Shown here piece after piece: positions 18,290 through 27,341 of a stretch of DNA of 64,000 nt. Each line of letters opens with the position of its first letter. The stretch's first letter is position 1. The stretch is from the NCBI GenBank assembly GCA_026914155.1, contig JAPPGH010000054.1, forward strand, positions 124,001-188,000. Reading direction: 5' to 3'. Below the pieces are notes generated by a model. The model ran no database searches. It was not told where the DNA came from and saw only the letters and a list, made by a program, of their open reading frames with translations. This DNA is from Candidatus Palauibacter rhopaloidicola (GTDB lineage: Bacteria; Gemmatimonadota; Gemmatimonadetes; Palauibacterales; Palauibacteraceae). Position numbers and translations under genes: made by a program.

Positions 18290-19431
18290 GGGCGCTCCTG
18301 GCGGCCGCGGCCCTGGCGTTCTCGGCTCCGCTGTCGGCCCAGGGAGGGCCGGAGATCGACATCGCGGAACCCTTCAAGGTGGGGACGTTCGAGATCGACG
18401 GCGCTCCCCGCGTCGCCCTCGTCCTGCGGGACGCGCTCATCGTCGACATCGAGGAGGCGAACCGGGACCTCGAGCGAAACCCCGCCTATCCGCCCGTCCC
18501 GCCGCCGGCCGACATGATCGACCTCATCGGCCGCTACGAGTACGGGATCCGGCTCCGGCTGTACGAGATCGTCAACGACCTCGTGGCCCGGGGCGGGCTG
18601 TCCGGGAGCGGCAGGGCCGACTTCGTCCACGACATCGAGGACGTGCGCGTCCTGCCGCCCATCATGTACCCGGGGAAGATCCTGAACGCGGCGGTTAACT
18701 TCTACAGCCACGTCAACGAGGCGGGCACCGAGGAGGAGCGACGCGAAGCCCGCCGCCAGCGGCGCGAGAACCGCGGCGTGCCCTATCTCTTTCTCAAGCC
18801 GACGCGCGGTGCGGTGATCGGAGCCGACGACCGGATCGTGATCCCCTTCGGCCGGGATCGTACGGACTGGGAGGTGGAGCTCGGCGCGGTGATCGGGCGT
18901 AGCGCCAAGTACGTGGATGCCCGCAACGCTGAGGACCATGTGTTCGGGTACACGGTGACGATCGACGTCTCCGACCGCGGCGGGCGGCCACCCGGCGGCA
19001 ACCCCATGACGTCGGACTGGTTCGTCGGAAAGGGTCACGACACCTTCGCGCCCATGGGTCCGTGGATCGTGCCCAAGGAGTTCTACGGCGACCCGATGGA
19101 GATTCTGCGCCAGACGCTGGACGTGGGTGAGGAGCGCATGCAGGAGGCGACCGCGGGAGACATGATCCACACCCTGTGGGAGCTGATCGAGTATGGGTCT
19201 TCGGTCGCGACGCTGTTCCCCGGAGACGTGATCAACAACGGCACTTCGGGCGGGGTCGGCATGGGCACGGCGGTGCGCGGCGAGACGCGATTCCTGCAGC
19301 CCGGCGAGGTCGTCAGCGCCGCGATCGACGGCATCGGCACGCTGACGCTCGAGGTGGTGGCCGAGACGGAGCCCGCCGGCGGTACCGGCGCCCGGCTACC
19401 GCCCGTGAGGAGCTATCGCGGGAACCGCTAG
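18286..19431 (+). CDS. Exported fumarylacetoacetate hydrolase-family protein, copy 2
   Basis: 381 residues, clearly a tandem duplicate of the preceding gene: the stretches EPFKVGTF, DLIGRYEYG, PPIMYPGKILNA, GYTVTIDVSDRGGRPPGGNP and FAPMGPWIVPKEFYGDPME are shared. It has its own signal peptide (LLAAAALAFSAPLSAQ). The metal motifs DWEVELGAVIG and DVSDRGG are intact, so both copies look active. An insertion TAVRGETRFLQPG near the C-terminus distinguishes it. Translationally coupled to copy 1; 30 bases before the APC permease. Confidence 0.87.
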   Translation: MRALLAAAALAFSAPLSAQGGPEIDIAEPFKVGTFEIDGAPRVALVLRDALIVDIEEANRDLERNPAYPPVPPPADMIDLIGRYEYGIRLRLYEIVNDLVARGGLSGSGRADFVHDIEDVRVLPPIMYPGKILNAAVNFYSHVNEAGTEEERREARRQRRENRGVPYLFLKPTRGAVIGADDRIVIPFGRDRTDWEVELGAVIGRSAKYVDARNAEDHVFGYTVTIDVSDRGGRPPGGNPMTSDWFVGKGHDTFAPMGPWIVPKEFYGDPMEILRQTLDVGEERMQEATAGDMIHTLWELIEYGSSVATLFPGDVINNGTSGGVGMGTAVRGETRFLQPGEVVSAAIDGIGTLTLEVVAETEPAGGTGARLPPVRSYRGNR

Positions 19432-19461
19432 CGTCGCAGCAACTCCGGCTCGGAGCGGCGG

Positions 19462-20817
19462 ATGACGCCCAGGCCCGCGTTGGGGTTGTGGATGTGCACG
19501 GCCCTCGTCGTCGGGAGCATGGTAGGCTCGGGCGTCTTTCTGCTGCCCGCCTCGCTCTCTCCGTACGGGGGGATCAGCATCCTCGGCTGGCTGGTGAGCG
19601 CGGGCGGGGCCATGTGCCTGGCGCTCGTGATGGCCAGGCTGGGCGCGTTGATTCCGAAGGTCGGCGGCCCCTACGCCTTCGCCCGCGAGGGCTTCGGCGA
19701 CTTCATCGGTTTCTGGGTCGCGTGGTCCTACTGGATCTCGCTGCTCACGGCCAATGCCGCCCTCGCCGTGGCGACTGTGAGCTATGCCACGGTCTTCTGG
19801 CCCGTGCTGGGCGCCTCTCCCGTCGCCGGAGGCGTTGCCTCCCTCGTCGCGCTCTGGAGCCTGACGTTCGTGAACGCCCGGGGCGTGCGCGCGGCGGGGC
19901 ACGTGCAGCTTGTCACCACCGTGCTCAAGCTCCTGCCGCTGGCGGCGATCGGCACGATCGGCTTCCTCTACTTCCAGCCCGAGCACTTCCGCCCGTTCAA
20001 CCCCGCGGGGGGCAACCCCATCGCCGCCGTTACGGCGACCGTGACGCTTACGCTGTGGGCCTTCATGGGACTCGAGGCGGCGACCGTCCCCGCCGCCGAC
20101 GTTCGGGATCCCGCGCGCACGATCCCGCGGGCCACGATCCTCGGAACCGTGATCGCGGCATTGATCTTCATCATCAGCACGTCCGCGGTGATGGGGATCA
20201 TCGCGCCGGCGGACCTCGCCGTCTCCACCGCGCCCTTCGCGGACGCGGCCGGATCGATCTGGGGGAATGCCGGCCGGCTCGTGATCGGAGCGGGCGCCAC
20301 GATCGCCTGTTTCGGCGCGCTCAACGGCTGGATCCTGCTCTCCGGCCAGCTTCCGCGGGCCGCCGCGCAGGATGGCCTCCTGCCCGCCGCCTTCGCGCGG
20401 CTCAGCCCGCGCGGCACGCCGGCCTTCGGGCTCATCTTCGCGGCGGGCGTCGCGACGATCCTCATCGCGATGAACTACACGCGCGGCCTCGTCCAGGCCT
20501 TCACCTTTCTCATCCTGCTCTCCACACTCGCGACGCTGCTCGCCTATGTGTTCGCGAGCGCGACCGCCCTGCTCTTCGCCGTGCGCGAGCGCTTCGCCGC
20601 GAGGGACGACGCGCGGGCGGCGCGGTCCCACGCCACTGCGGCCCCCGTGGGGCGGCTGATCGTGGCCGTCCTCGCCTTCGGGTTTTCCTTCTGGGCCATC
20701 GCCGGGGCGGGCCCGGAAATCGTGTTCTGGGGCTTCCTCCTGCTCGTGGCGGGCGTCCCCGTGTTCGTCGTGATGCGGGCGTTCAGTCGTCGGCGGCCGC
20801 GCGCTCGAGGACCCTGA
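19462..20817 (+). CDS. APC-family amino acid permease
   Basis: 451-residue inner-membrane transporter with about twelve hydrophobic segments. The first helix carries GSMVGSGVFLLPASL, the family's unwound substrate-binding motif GxG. Resembles the basic amino acid/polyamine antiporter branch. ATG at 19462 follows GGAGCGGCGG. Being last in the dipeptidase-FAH-FAH run, it may import the amino acids released. The 3' end overlaps the convergent thioredoxin-like gene by 35 bases. Confidence 0.9.
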   Translation: MTPRPALGLWMCTALVVGSMVGSGVFLLPASLSPYGGISILGWLVSAGGAMCLALVMARLGALIPKVGGPYAFAREGFGDFIGFWVAWSYWISLLTANAALAVATVSYATVFWPVLGASPVAGGVASLVALWSLTFVNARGVRAAGHVQLVTTVLKLLPLAAIGTIGFLYFQPEHFRPFNPAGGNPIAAVTATVTLTLWAFMGLEAATVPAADVRDPARTIPRATILGTVIAALIFIISTSAVMGIIAPADLAVSTAPFADAAGSIWGNAGRLVIGAGATIACFGALNGWILLSGQLPRAAAQDGLLPAAFARLSPRGTPAFGLIFAAGVATILIAMNYTRGLVQAFTFLILLSTLATLLAYVFASATALLFAVRERFAARDDARAARSHATAAPVGRLIVAVLAFGFSFWAIAGAGPEIVFWGFLLLVAGVPVFVVMRAFSRRRPRARGP

Positions 20818-21313
20818 GGAACTCGTCCAGCGCGGTGCGGCCCCTGTCCCGTGCGTAGTAGCGGCGCACCTCGCGATACCGGTCCGCCGGGTCGAGCTTC
20901 ATCCCCTCCGTCATCACCCACTCCTGGATCGGCGCCGGCCGGGGACCCCACCACCCTCGCTCGCGGAACGCCTCGTCGTAGACGATAAGGACCGGAATGG
21001 ACCGGCTCGTCCTATTCGTCAGATGGGCATCCATCAGGTCCGGGTTCTCGTCCCGCAGCAGGACGCGCAATTCGATGTTCCCGGCGACCTCCGCCAGGCG
21101 ATCGAACACGGGGAGGGTGTTGATCGCGTCGCCGCACCAGTCCTCGGTGAGCGCGATGACGTTCCACCGGCCGGGGATGGCGCGCGCCCGTTGCCGGGTC
21201 TCCTCGTCCACCGCCGCGCGGCGGGCCAGCGCGTGCCAGAGTTCGCGGTTCTTCTCGACCGTCTCCAGGTACTCGGAGAACGTCGAGGCGCTATGGAATC
21301 GGTTTCGGTTCAA
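20783..21313 (-). CDS. Thioredoxin-family protein with single active-site cysteine
   Basis: About 176 residues. Thioredoxin-fold core with ALTEDWCGDAINTLPVF in place of WCGPC, so only the first Cys is kept; SIPVLIVYDEAF holds the cis-Pro. Bacterial thioredoxin-like proteins with WCGDA are known, but the second redox Cys is absent, so disulfide reduction by the classic mechanism is unlikely. TTG at 21313 is preferred (GAGGG nine bases upstream, and the protein then begins just before TFSEYLETVEKN); a GTG at 21412 would add 33 low-complexity residues. It is convergent with and overlaps the permease. Confidence 0.75.
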   Translation of the reverse strand: MNRNRFHSASTFSEYLETVEKNRELWHALARRAAVDEETRQRARAIPGRWNVIALTEDWCGDAINTLPVFDRLAEVAGNIELRVLLRDENPDLMDAHLTNRTSRSIPVLIVYDEAFRERGWWGPRPAPIQEWVMTEGMKLDPADRYREVRRYYARDRGRTALDEFLRVLERAAADD

Positions 21314-21426
21314 GCTCGGGAACCCTCGTGCTGCGGTCCGTGCGCGGGCGGCGGGGCGGACGGCACCGGCGCTGTCGGCCCCGCTGCGGCCAGCGAAGGT
21401 ACGGGCGCTCACGTAGCTTCAGCCAG

Positions 21427-22365
21427 ATGAACGGGCGGGTGCAGACCGAAGCGAGGTTCGGCGTCTCCAGCATGGTGGCGCCGCTTCGGCGCGTGGCGAT
21501 GCGCCGGCCCGGCCGGGCGACGCTGGAGGCCGATCCGGAGCGCTGGCACTACGCGGGGCCGATCGAGCCCGACCGGCTGCTTCGGCAGTACGACGCGATC
21601 GCCGAGTGCGTCGCCGCCTCCGGGGCGGAGATCGAGTGGATCGAGGGTCCGCAGGATGACGGGCTCGCCGACGCGATGTTCCCCTTCGATCCCTCCTTCA
21701 TGACGCCCGGCGGCGCGGTCCTCTTGCGGCCCGGCAAGGAGCTGCGGCAGCCCGAGGTGGCGAGCCACGAGGCGCTCTACCGGCGGCTCGGCCTGCCCGT
21801 GATCGGCGCCATCGAGGCCCCGGGAGTCGCGGAAGGCGGGGACCTGATGTGGGTGGACGAACGCACGCTCGCGGCCGGGCGCGGTTTCCGCACCAACCAG
21901 GCGGGGATCGACCAACTCCAGGCCATGCTCGCGCCGCTCGGCATCGAAGTCCGGGCGTTCGATCTCCCGATGTGGAACGGGAGCGCCGCCTGCCTGCACC
22001 TGCTCTCGCTCGTGAGTCCGCTGGACCGGGATCTTGCGCTGGTTTATCCCCGGCTCTTCCCGGTCGCGCTCCACGAGTTGATGCGCGAACGCGGCATCCG
22101 ATGCCTCGAGGCGGGGGATGAGGAATTCGCGGCCTCCGGGGGGATGAATCTCAACGTCCTCGCGACGGCCCCGCGCCGCGGCATCACGCTCGACGGGTTT
22201 CCGCAGACCCTCCAGCTGATGAGGGACGCAGGCTGCGACGTCACGCGCTTCAACGGCGACGCGCTCTGCATCCCGTGCGAGGGCGGCCCGACGTGCCTCA
22301 CGCTCCCCCTCCTCCGTGACCCTCCGCACCCCCGTAACCCTTCCGCAACGGAAACCGTCCCATGA
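21427..22365 (+). CDS. Dimethylarginine dimethylaminohydrolase-like amidinotransferase-family enzyme
   Basis: 312 residues of the guanidino-group modifying superfamily. Visible catalytic elements: substrate Asp/Glu in AEGGDLMW, the His in CLHLLSLVSPLD, and the nucleophile Cys in the C-terminal CEGGPTCLTLPLLR. DDAH hydrolyses methylated arginines to citrulline and methylamines; arginine deiminase or other guanidine substrates remain possible. The start ATG lies 113 bases from the divergent TTG of the thioredoxin-like gene. The stop overlaps the next gene (ATGA). Confidence 0.82.
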   Translation: MNGRVQTEARFGVSSMVAPLRRVAMRRPGRATLEADPERWHYAGPIEPDRLLRQYDAIAECVAASGAEIEWIEGPQDDGLADAMFPFDPSFMTPGGAVLLRPGKELRQPEVASHEALYRRLGLPVIGAIEAPGVAEGGDLMWVDERTLAAGRGFRTNQAGIDQLQAMLAPLGIEVRAFDLPMWNGSAACLHLLSLVSPLDRDLALVYPRLFPVALHELMRERGIRCLEAGDEEFAASGGMNLNVLATAPRRGITLDGFPQTLQLMRDAGCDVTRFNGDALCIPCEGGPTCLTLPLLRDPPHPRNPSATETVP

Positions 22366-22901
22366 ACCGCACCTTGAAGCGCATCATCATTGGCATGATT
22401 GTCGTCATCGCGGGCCTGTTCGCGGTCGTCTACGGCGTCGGGCTTTCCCTGCCCCGGGACCATGTCGCGGCCGTGAGGGCCGAGTTCTCCGCTTCGCCGG
22501 AGGAGATCTTCGCGACCATCGCGGACTACCGGGCCTACCCGGAGTGGCGTCCGTCCATCGAACGTGTCGAGGAACTCCCGGCCCGCGACGGACGCCCCGC
22601 CTGGGTGATGGTCGAGGCCACCGGCCCGCTTCCCATGGAGTTGACGGAGAGCGAGCCTCCGAGCCGGCTCGTGACGACGATCCTCTCGGAGGGCATGCCC
22701 TTCGGCGGCCGCTGGATCTACGAGATCGAACCCGCGGCGGGCGGAGCGACCGTGACGATCACGGAGGAGGGGGAGGTGTACAGCGCCGTCTTCCGTTTCG
22801 TGAGCCGCTACATCATGGGCCACCACGCCTCGGCGTCGCTCTTCCTCACCGACCTCGGCACACACTTCGGCGAGAACGTCACGGTGGACGTGGTCCGTTA
22901 G
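22362..22901 (+). CDS. SRPBCC-family protein with N-terminal membrane anchor
   Basis: 179 residues: one transmembrane helix (residues about 8-28), then a START/Bet v 1-like ligand-binding domain (FSASPEEIFATIADYRAYPEWRP, GGRWIYEIEPAAGG). Such polyketide-cyclase/dehydrase-like domains bind hydrophobic ligands; no catalytic residues are evident. Coupled to the DDAH-like gene by an ATGA overlap. Confidence 0.82.
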   Translation: MNRTLKRIIIGMIVVIAGLFAVVYGVGLSLPRDHVAAVRAEFSASPEEIFATIADYRAYPEWRPSIERVEELPARDGRPAWVMVEATGPLPMELTESEPPSRLVTTILSEGMPFGGRWIYEIEPAAGGATVTITEEGEVYSAVFRFVSRYIMGHHASASLFLTDLGTHFGENVTVDVVR

Positions 22902-22930
22902 CCGATTCCGTCAGCCGATTCCGTCAGCCG
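22900..22930. repeat. Tandem repeat AGCCGATTCCGTC
   Basis: Two perfect 13-base units (22900-22912, 22913-22925) followed by AGCCG, between the convergent SRPBCC and MarC genes; the MarC stop lies inside. Slippage repeat with no clear function. Confidence 0.7.
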
Positions 22931-23541
22931 GCGAAGAACTCCCGGATGCCGGAGAGGCACATCTGGCAGCCGATGGCGAGCAGGATCAGGCCCGAGAAGC
23001 GCTCGAAGATCCTGACCGCCCGGCGGCTCAGCGCGTGCGAGAGGAAGCTGGCCGCCAGGAGCACCGCGAGCACGCCGATGGACGCGACGAACACGGCGCT
23101 GAGCGTGGCGACGGGGATCCCGATCAGCGCGCCGGCTTCATCGAGCGCCAGCGTGATCGCGGCGGTGATCGACGCCGGCCCGGCGATCAGCGGCATGACG
23201 AGCGGGACCCAGAGGTGGTCCTCCGTCTCGCCCGGGTCCCGGCGTACGCCCGTGATCCCGAACCCGGCGCCGCGGAGCATCTCGAGCGCGGCGAGGATGA
23301 CGACGAGGCCGCCGGCCGTCCGGAACGCGCCGAAGCTCACGTCGAAGAGGTCCAGGATGCGCGCGCCGGCGACGGTGGCGACGGTGAGCACGATGAGCAC
23401 GCCGACCGCGACCTTCACCGCCGCGCGCCGCAGTTCCGCGCGCGAGAACCCGTCCGTCGCCGCGAAGAAGAAGGGCAGCTCGGCGAGCGGGTTCGTGAGC
23501 GCGATGAGCGCGATGGAGCCGTAGAGAATCTGGTCGATCAC
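22924..23541 (-). CDS. MarC-family integral membrane protein
   Basis: 205 residues and six predicted transmembrane helices. The N-terminal ALTNPLAELPFFFAAT and the mid-protein VPLVMPLIAGPASITAAI, which carry the paired NP/GP signatures, identify the MarC/YhgN family. Its function is unresolved; it was once linked with multiple antibiotic resistance. Convergent with the SRPBCC gene; the stop lies inside a small tandem repeat. Confidence 0.88.
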   Translation of the reverse strand: MIDQILYGSIALIALTNPLAELPFFFAATDGFSRAELRRAAVKVAVGVLIVLTVATVAGARILDLFDVSFGAFRTAGGLVVILAALEMLRGAGFGITGVRRDPGETEDHLWVPLVMPLIAGPASITAAITLALDEAGALIGIPVATLSAVFVASIGVLAVLLAASFLSHALSRRAVRIFERFSGLILLAIGCQMCLSGIREFFAG

Positions 23542-23660
23542 GGGGACACGATATTCCCGCCCGCCCGCCGGCGCGACCTTCGCACCCGTGGCCGGAAACG
23601 CGTGAGTCGCGCATGTTGGCAGGGTTCCAGCAACCTGTCGTCCGGACTCCGGGGGAAGCC

Positions 23661-25112
23661 ATGAAACGCCTCACGTTCGCGGCCATCGCGCTCGCTCTGC
23701 TCGCACCGGCCGCCGCCGCTGCCCAGCAGGAGCGGTCCTACGATTACTTCGCTCCGCAGCGGGAGATGATCCAGCGCGGCGTCCAGGCCATCCTGCAGTG
23801 CAACGGCCTGTTCACGGGAGACCGGACGCTGGAGCAGGTGTTCGAGCAGGAACTCGCCTACCTGCGCGACCCGGTCGGGACGGCCGAGGGTGGCGACTAC
23901 GTCGTCGACTGGGAGAGGAAGGCGGTCGCCATCGGCGAGCCCGGCACGACCCCGACCATGAGGGCGGCGTTCCGCGAAGGGATCGGGTGCGTGATCCTGT
24001 CGCCGGAGCAGACCCTCGACGACATCGACGACCTGCCGATCCTGACGACGGCCCGGCCGGAGCGCGAGGGGGCGGGGGCGGCGTGGCCCGACGGGGACCT
24101 CGTGATGAGCCGCCCACTCCCGCGCGGCGTCGATCCGGTGGCCCTCGAGGCCGCGTCCGACTGGACCTTCGACCGCGAATCCCCGGAGCAGGTGACGCTC
24201 AGCCTCATCGTCGTCCACGACGGCGAGATCATCCACGAGCGCTACGCGCCCGGCATCGACATGTTCACGAAGACCCGAACGTGGTCGACCGCGAAGAGCA
24301 TCGCCTCGACCCTGATCGGCATGCTCGTCGACGAGGGGAAGCTGGCGCTCGACGAGCCCCTGCCCTTCGACTGGCTGCCCGAGAACGCGGGCTCGCCGGA
24401 GAACGATCCCCGGCGGGAGATCACCCTCCGCCACGTGCTCAACATGTCCAGCGGACTCTATCCCGTGGACAGTTGGGGGATGGAATACGCGACCGGGTCG
24501 GGGTTCTCCTACTGGGCCGGCGAGAGTTCGGTGCACGGCGCCCGCAACCGCTCGCTCATGCAGGAACCCGGAACGTTCTGGGACTACGAGAACTACGACA
24601 CGCTGCTCGGCGTGTACGCGATGAAGCAGGTGATCGGCGACCCGCAGGCCTACCTCGAGTTCCCGCGGGAACGCCTCCTCGACAAGATCGGGATGCGGAA
24701 CACGCTCCTCAGCACGGATCGGTTCGGCGACTTCATCATGAGCAGCCAGATCTACACGACGGCCCGGGACCTGGCCCGCTTCGGGCTCCTCTACGCCCAG
24801 AACGGGATGTGGAAGGACGAGCGCCTGATCTCCGAGGAGTGGATCGACTTCGTGCGCACGCCGGCCCCCGCCACGTCCGAGACCGGCAACTTCTACGGCG
24901 GTCAGTTCTGGCTCGTGCCCGACGACCGCACGGACGTGCCGAAGGACGCCTACTCCACCGCCGGGAACCGCGGCCAGTTCGTCGTCATCGTGCCGTCACA
25001 CGACGTCGTCATCGTCCGGCGCGGGCTCGACTACGGCCGGCAGGGCTTCGACCGCTGGGACATGACGCGTGAAGTCCTCAAGGCGTTCGAACCCGTCGCC
25101 ACGAACCCCTGA
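23661..25112 (+). CDS. Beta-lactamase-family serine hydrolase, secreted
   Basis: 483 residues. Signal peptide ends AAAAAQ; an N-terminal region of about 150 residues precedes the hydrolase domain. The SxxK is STAK (209-212), with YENYDTLLG as the YxN region. GGGGGAAG immediately precedes the ATG. A stand-alone gene between MarC (divergent) and the MBL-fold hydrolase (convergent); its TGA stop is the first three bases of the dispersed 29-bp repeat. The substrate is unknown. Confidence 0.86.
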   Translation: MKRLTFAAIALALLAPAAAAAQQERSYDYFAPQREMIQRGVQAILQCNGLFTGDRTLEQVFEQELAYLRDPVGTAEGGDYVVDWERKAVAIGEPGTTPTMRAAFREGIGCVILSPEQTLDDIDDLPILTTARPEREGAGAAWPDGDLVMSRPLPRGVDPVALEAASDWTFDRESPEQVTLSLIVVHDGEIIHERYAPGIDMFTKTRTWSTAKSIASTLIGMLVDEGKLALDEPLPFDWLPENAGSPENDPRREITLRHVLNMSSGLYPVDSWGMEYATGSGFSYWAGESSVHGARNRSLMQEPGTFWDYENYDTLLGVYAMKQVIGDPQAYLEFPRERLLDKIGMRNTLLSTDRFGDFIMSSQIYTTARDLARFGLLYAQNGMWKDERLISEEWIDFVRTPAPATSETGNFYGGQFWLVPDDRTDVPKDAYSTAGNRGQFVVIVPSHDVVIVRRGLDYGRQGFDRWDMTREVLKAFEPVATNP

Positions 25113-25138
25113 CGCAGGGGTTTGCCACGGGCTGCTAG
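25110..25138. repeat. Dispersed 29-bp repeat, copy A
   Basis: On + strand TGACGCAGGGGTTTGCCACG and onward to CTAG. It carries the TGA of the serine hydrolase and the stop of the convergent MBL gene. Matches copy C at 62127-62155 at 24 of 29 positions, all five differences being transitions. Confidence 0.6.
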
Positions 25139-25785
25139 ACCCAGCGGCCGCCGTGGAGTTGGAGAACGAAGGGGTTGGTGTCGCGCTCCAGCGCCACGGT
25201 GGTCTCAGGGCCGTGACCGGGGTAGAGGCGGGTCTCGGGCGGTAGCGTCAGCACCTGCGACCGGATGGACTCCATGAGCACGCCGTAGTCCCCGTTCGGG
25301 AGATCCGTCCGTCCGATCGACCCGCGGAAGATCACGTCGCCCACGATCGCCACCGGGTGTGAAGTGGAGACGAACATCACGTGGCCCGGCGCGTGGCCGG
25401 GAGCGAACACGACCTCGAATTCCGAGCCGCCGAAGGCGATGTTCGTGCCGGGGACCAGGTCGATGTCGGGCGGCGGCGGCTCCACGCAGGGCACGCCGAA
25501 CGCGAGGGCCTGGTTCGCGATGTTGTCGTAGAGCGGCCGGTCGAGGGGGTGGAGGTGGATGGGCGCCCCCGTCTCCGCCTTCGCCTCCTTGAGGCCGTCG
25601 ATGTGATCCAGGTGGGCGTGCGTGACGAGGAGCGCGGCGATGTCCAGGTCGCGCGCGCGCGCCTCGGCCAGCGCCTCCGGCGTCGCGGCGCCGGGATCGA
25701 CCAGAAGCCCGGTGCGGCCGTCCTCGCAGACCACGAGCAGCGTGTTCTGCACGAACGGTCCGCCCGCAAACGTCAGAATCTCGAT
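25135..25785 (-). CDS. Metallo-beta-lactamase-fold hydrolase (glyoxalase II-like)
   Basis: 216-residue single-domain MBL protein. THAHLDHIDG is the HxHxDH zinc motif, FAPGHAPGHVMFVS the third metal-His block, VAIVGDVIFRGSIGRTDLP the bridging Asp, and YPGHGPET the last His. The set is typical of glyoxalase II/YcbL-type thioesterases. No ATG, GTG or TTG occurs in frame between the domain and a GTG at 25941, which would add 52 Arg/Pro-rich residues and overlap the divergent MATE gene. Family members start M-E-I-x-T-F; here an ATC at 25785 encodes the matching position, with GAGG seven bases upstream, so an AUC start is proposed. Confidence 0.85.
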   Translation of the reverse strand: MEILTFAGGPFVQNTLLVVCEDGRTGLLVDPGAATPEALAEARARDLDIAALLVTHAHLDHIDGLKEAKAETGAPIHLHPLDRPLYDNIANQALAFGVPCVEPPPPDIDLVPGTNIAFGGSEFEVVFAPGHAPGHVMFVSTSHPVAIVGDVIFRGSIGRTDLPNGDYGVLMESIRSQVLTLPPETRLYPGHGPETTVALERDTNPFVLQLHGGRWV

Positions 25786-25800
25786 TTCTCCCCCTCGATC

Positions 25801-25829
25801 TGGCAGCCCGTGGCGAAGCCCCGCTGCGG
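25801..25829. repeat. Dispersed repeat, copy B (opposite orientation)
   Basis: On the minus strand contains GCCACGGGCTGC, identical to copy A over 12 bases, with similar flanks (CGCAG...GGGG, then AGA). It sits upstream of the proposed MBL start, so that gene is bracketed by inverted copies A and B. Confidence 0.45.
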
Positions 25830-25928
25830 GTGAGGCGGAGTCTATCCGCGGCGCGGCGGGGCGGCAACGGAATTTCGGCGGGTCTGCGCGGATTTGCGCG
25901 CCGCGGGGCGCCCGGCGATGATGCCGCG

Positions 25929-27287
25929 ATGAACCTCGCACCCCGCCGCGCGGACCTCGCGCGCATGATGCGTTTGGCCCTCCCGATCGTGACCGTTCAG
26001 GTCGGCATCATGATGATGGGCGTCGTGGACACGGTCATGGTCGGCCGTCTGTCGGCGACCGATCTCGCCGCCGTCGGCCTGGGCAACATCTACTTCTTCC
26101 AGATCGCCGTGTTCGGGATGGGCGTGCTCATGTCCCTCGATCCCATCGTCGCGCAGGGCGTCGGGGCGGGCGACCATGAAGCCGCCGCCCGGGGGATACA
26201 GCGGGCGCTCGTCCTCACCCTCTTCCTGACGGCGATCACGTCCCTGCTCTTCCTGCCCGCCGCACGCATCTTCGCCCTCCTGCGGCAGCCCGCCGACGTG
26301 GTGCCGGTGGCCGGGGGGTACGCGATGGGGTCGATCCTCGGGATGCTCCCCTTCTACGCGTTCGTCGTACTCCGGCAGAGCCTGCAGGCGATGCATCGGG
26401 TAGCGCCGATCGTGTGGACGATCGCGGGCGCCAACCTCCTGAACGCCGTCCTCAACTGGGTTCTGATCTACGGGAATCTCGGGGTGCCGCAGTTGGGGGC
26501 CGTGGGCTCGGCGTGGGGGTCGAGCCTGGCGCGCTGGTGCATGGCGGTCGCGCTTCTCTGGCTGTCCTGGCCCGCCATGCGTCCGTACCTGGGCCGCTTC
26601 CGGCGCGAGGCGCTCGACCGGCGAGCGCTCGCGCGCATGGTGCGGCTCGGCACCCCGATCGGCTTTCAGCAGCAGCTCGAGTTCGGAGCGTTCGCCGTGA
26701 TCGGCGTCATGATGGGCTGGCTGGGCACCGAGGCGATGGCGGGGCACCAGATCGCGCTCAACCTCGCCGCGCTCACCTTCATGGTGCCGTTCGGGATCGC
26801 GGCCGCCTCCGCCGTGCGCGTCGGCCACGCCGTTGGACAGGAGGACATGGACGGGGCGCGCCGGGCCGCCGCCGCGGGGATTCAGCTCAGCGGCGTTTTC
26901 ATGGTCGTGACCGCGGGCGCCTTCCTTGCCTTCCCGCGCTTCTGGGCCGGCCTCTACTCGCACGACCTCGCCGTCATCGCGATCGCCGCGTCCCTGATCC
27001 CGATCGCCGGCGTCTTCCAGGTCGCCGACGGCCTCCAGACCGTCGCGGCCGGCGTTTTTCGCGGCGCCGGAAACACCTTCACGCCCTTCCTCGTCAACGC
27101 CCTCGGCTTCTGGCTGCTCGGCGTGCCGGTGAGCTACTTCCTGGCCTTCCGTGCCGACTGGGGCCCGCGCGGTCTGTGGTGGGGCCTGGCCGCCGGCCTC
27201 GCCGTCGTGGCCGTTCTCCTCTTCGCCCGCCTGCGAAAAGTCCTCGGCCGCGATGTGCGCCGAGTGGCCATCGACTCTACAACGTGA
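25929..27287 (+). CDS. MATE-family efflux transporter
   Basis: 452 residues and twelve predicted transmembrane helices. N-terminal ALPIVTVQVGIMMMGVVDTVMVGRLS and GTPIGFQQQLEFGAFAVIG at the start of the second half are the paired MATE signatures. Exports cationic drugs or metabolites using a Na+ or H+ gradient. The ATG at 25929 is divergent from the MBL gene; substrates cannot be told from sequence. Confidence 0.92.
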   Translation: MNLAPRRADLARMMRLALPIVTVQVGIMMMGVVDTVMVGRLSATDLAAVGLGNIYFFQIAVFGMGVLMSLDPIVAQGVGAGDHEAAARGIQRALVLTLFLTAITSLLFLPAARIFALLRQPADVVPVAGGYAMGSILGMLPFYAFVVLRQSLQAMHRVAPIVWTIAGANLLNAVLNWVLIYGNLGVPQLGAVGSAWGSSLARWCMAVALLWLSWPAMRPYLGRFRREALDRRALARMVRLGTPIGFQQQLEFGAFAVIGVMMGWLGTEAMAGHQIALNLAALTFMVPFGIAAASAVRVGHAVGQEDMDGARRAAAAGIQLSGVFMVVTAGAFLAFPRFWAGLYSHDLAVIAIAASLIPIAGVFQVADGLQTVAAGVFRGAGNTFTPFLVNALGFWLLGVPVSYFLAFRADWGPRGLWWGLAAGLAVVAVLLFARLRKVLGRDVRRVAIDSTT

Positions 27288-27341
27288 CCGCGGCGCCGTG
27301 TGTCCGATCTAATGGATGACGGACGACAAGCGACGGATTTC

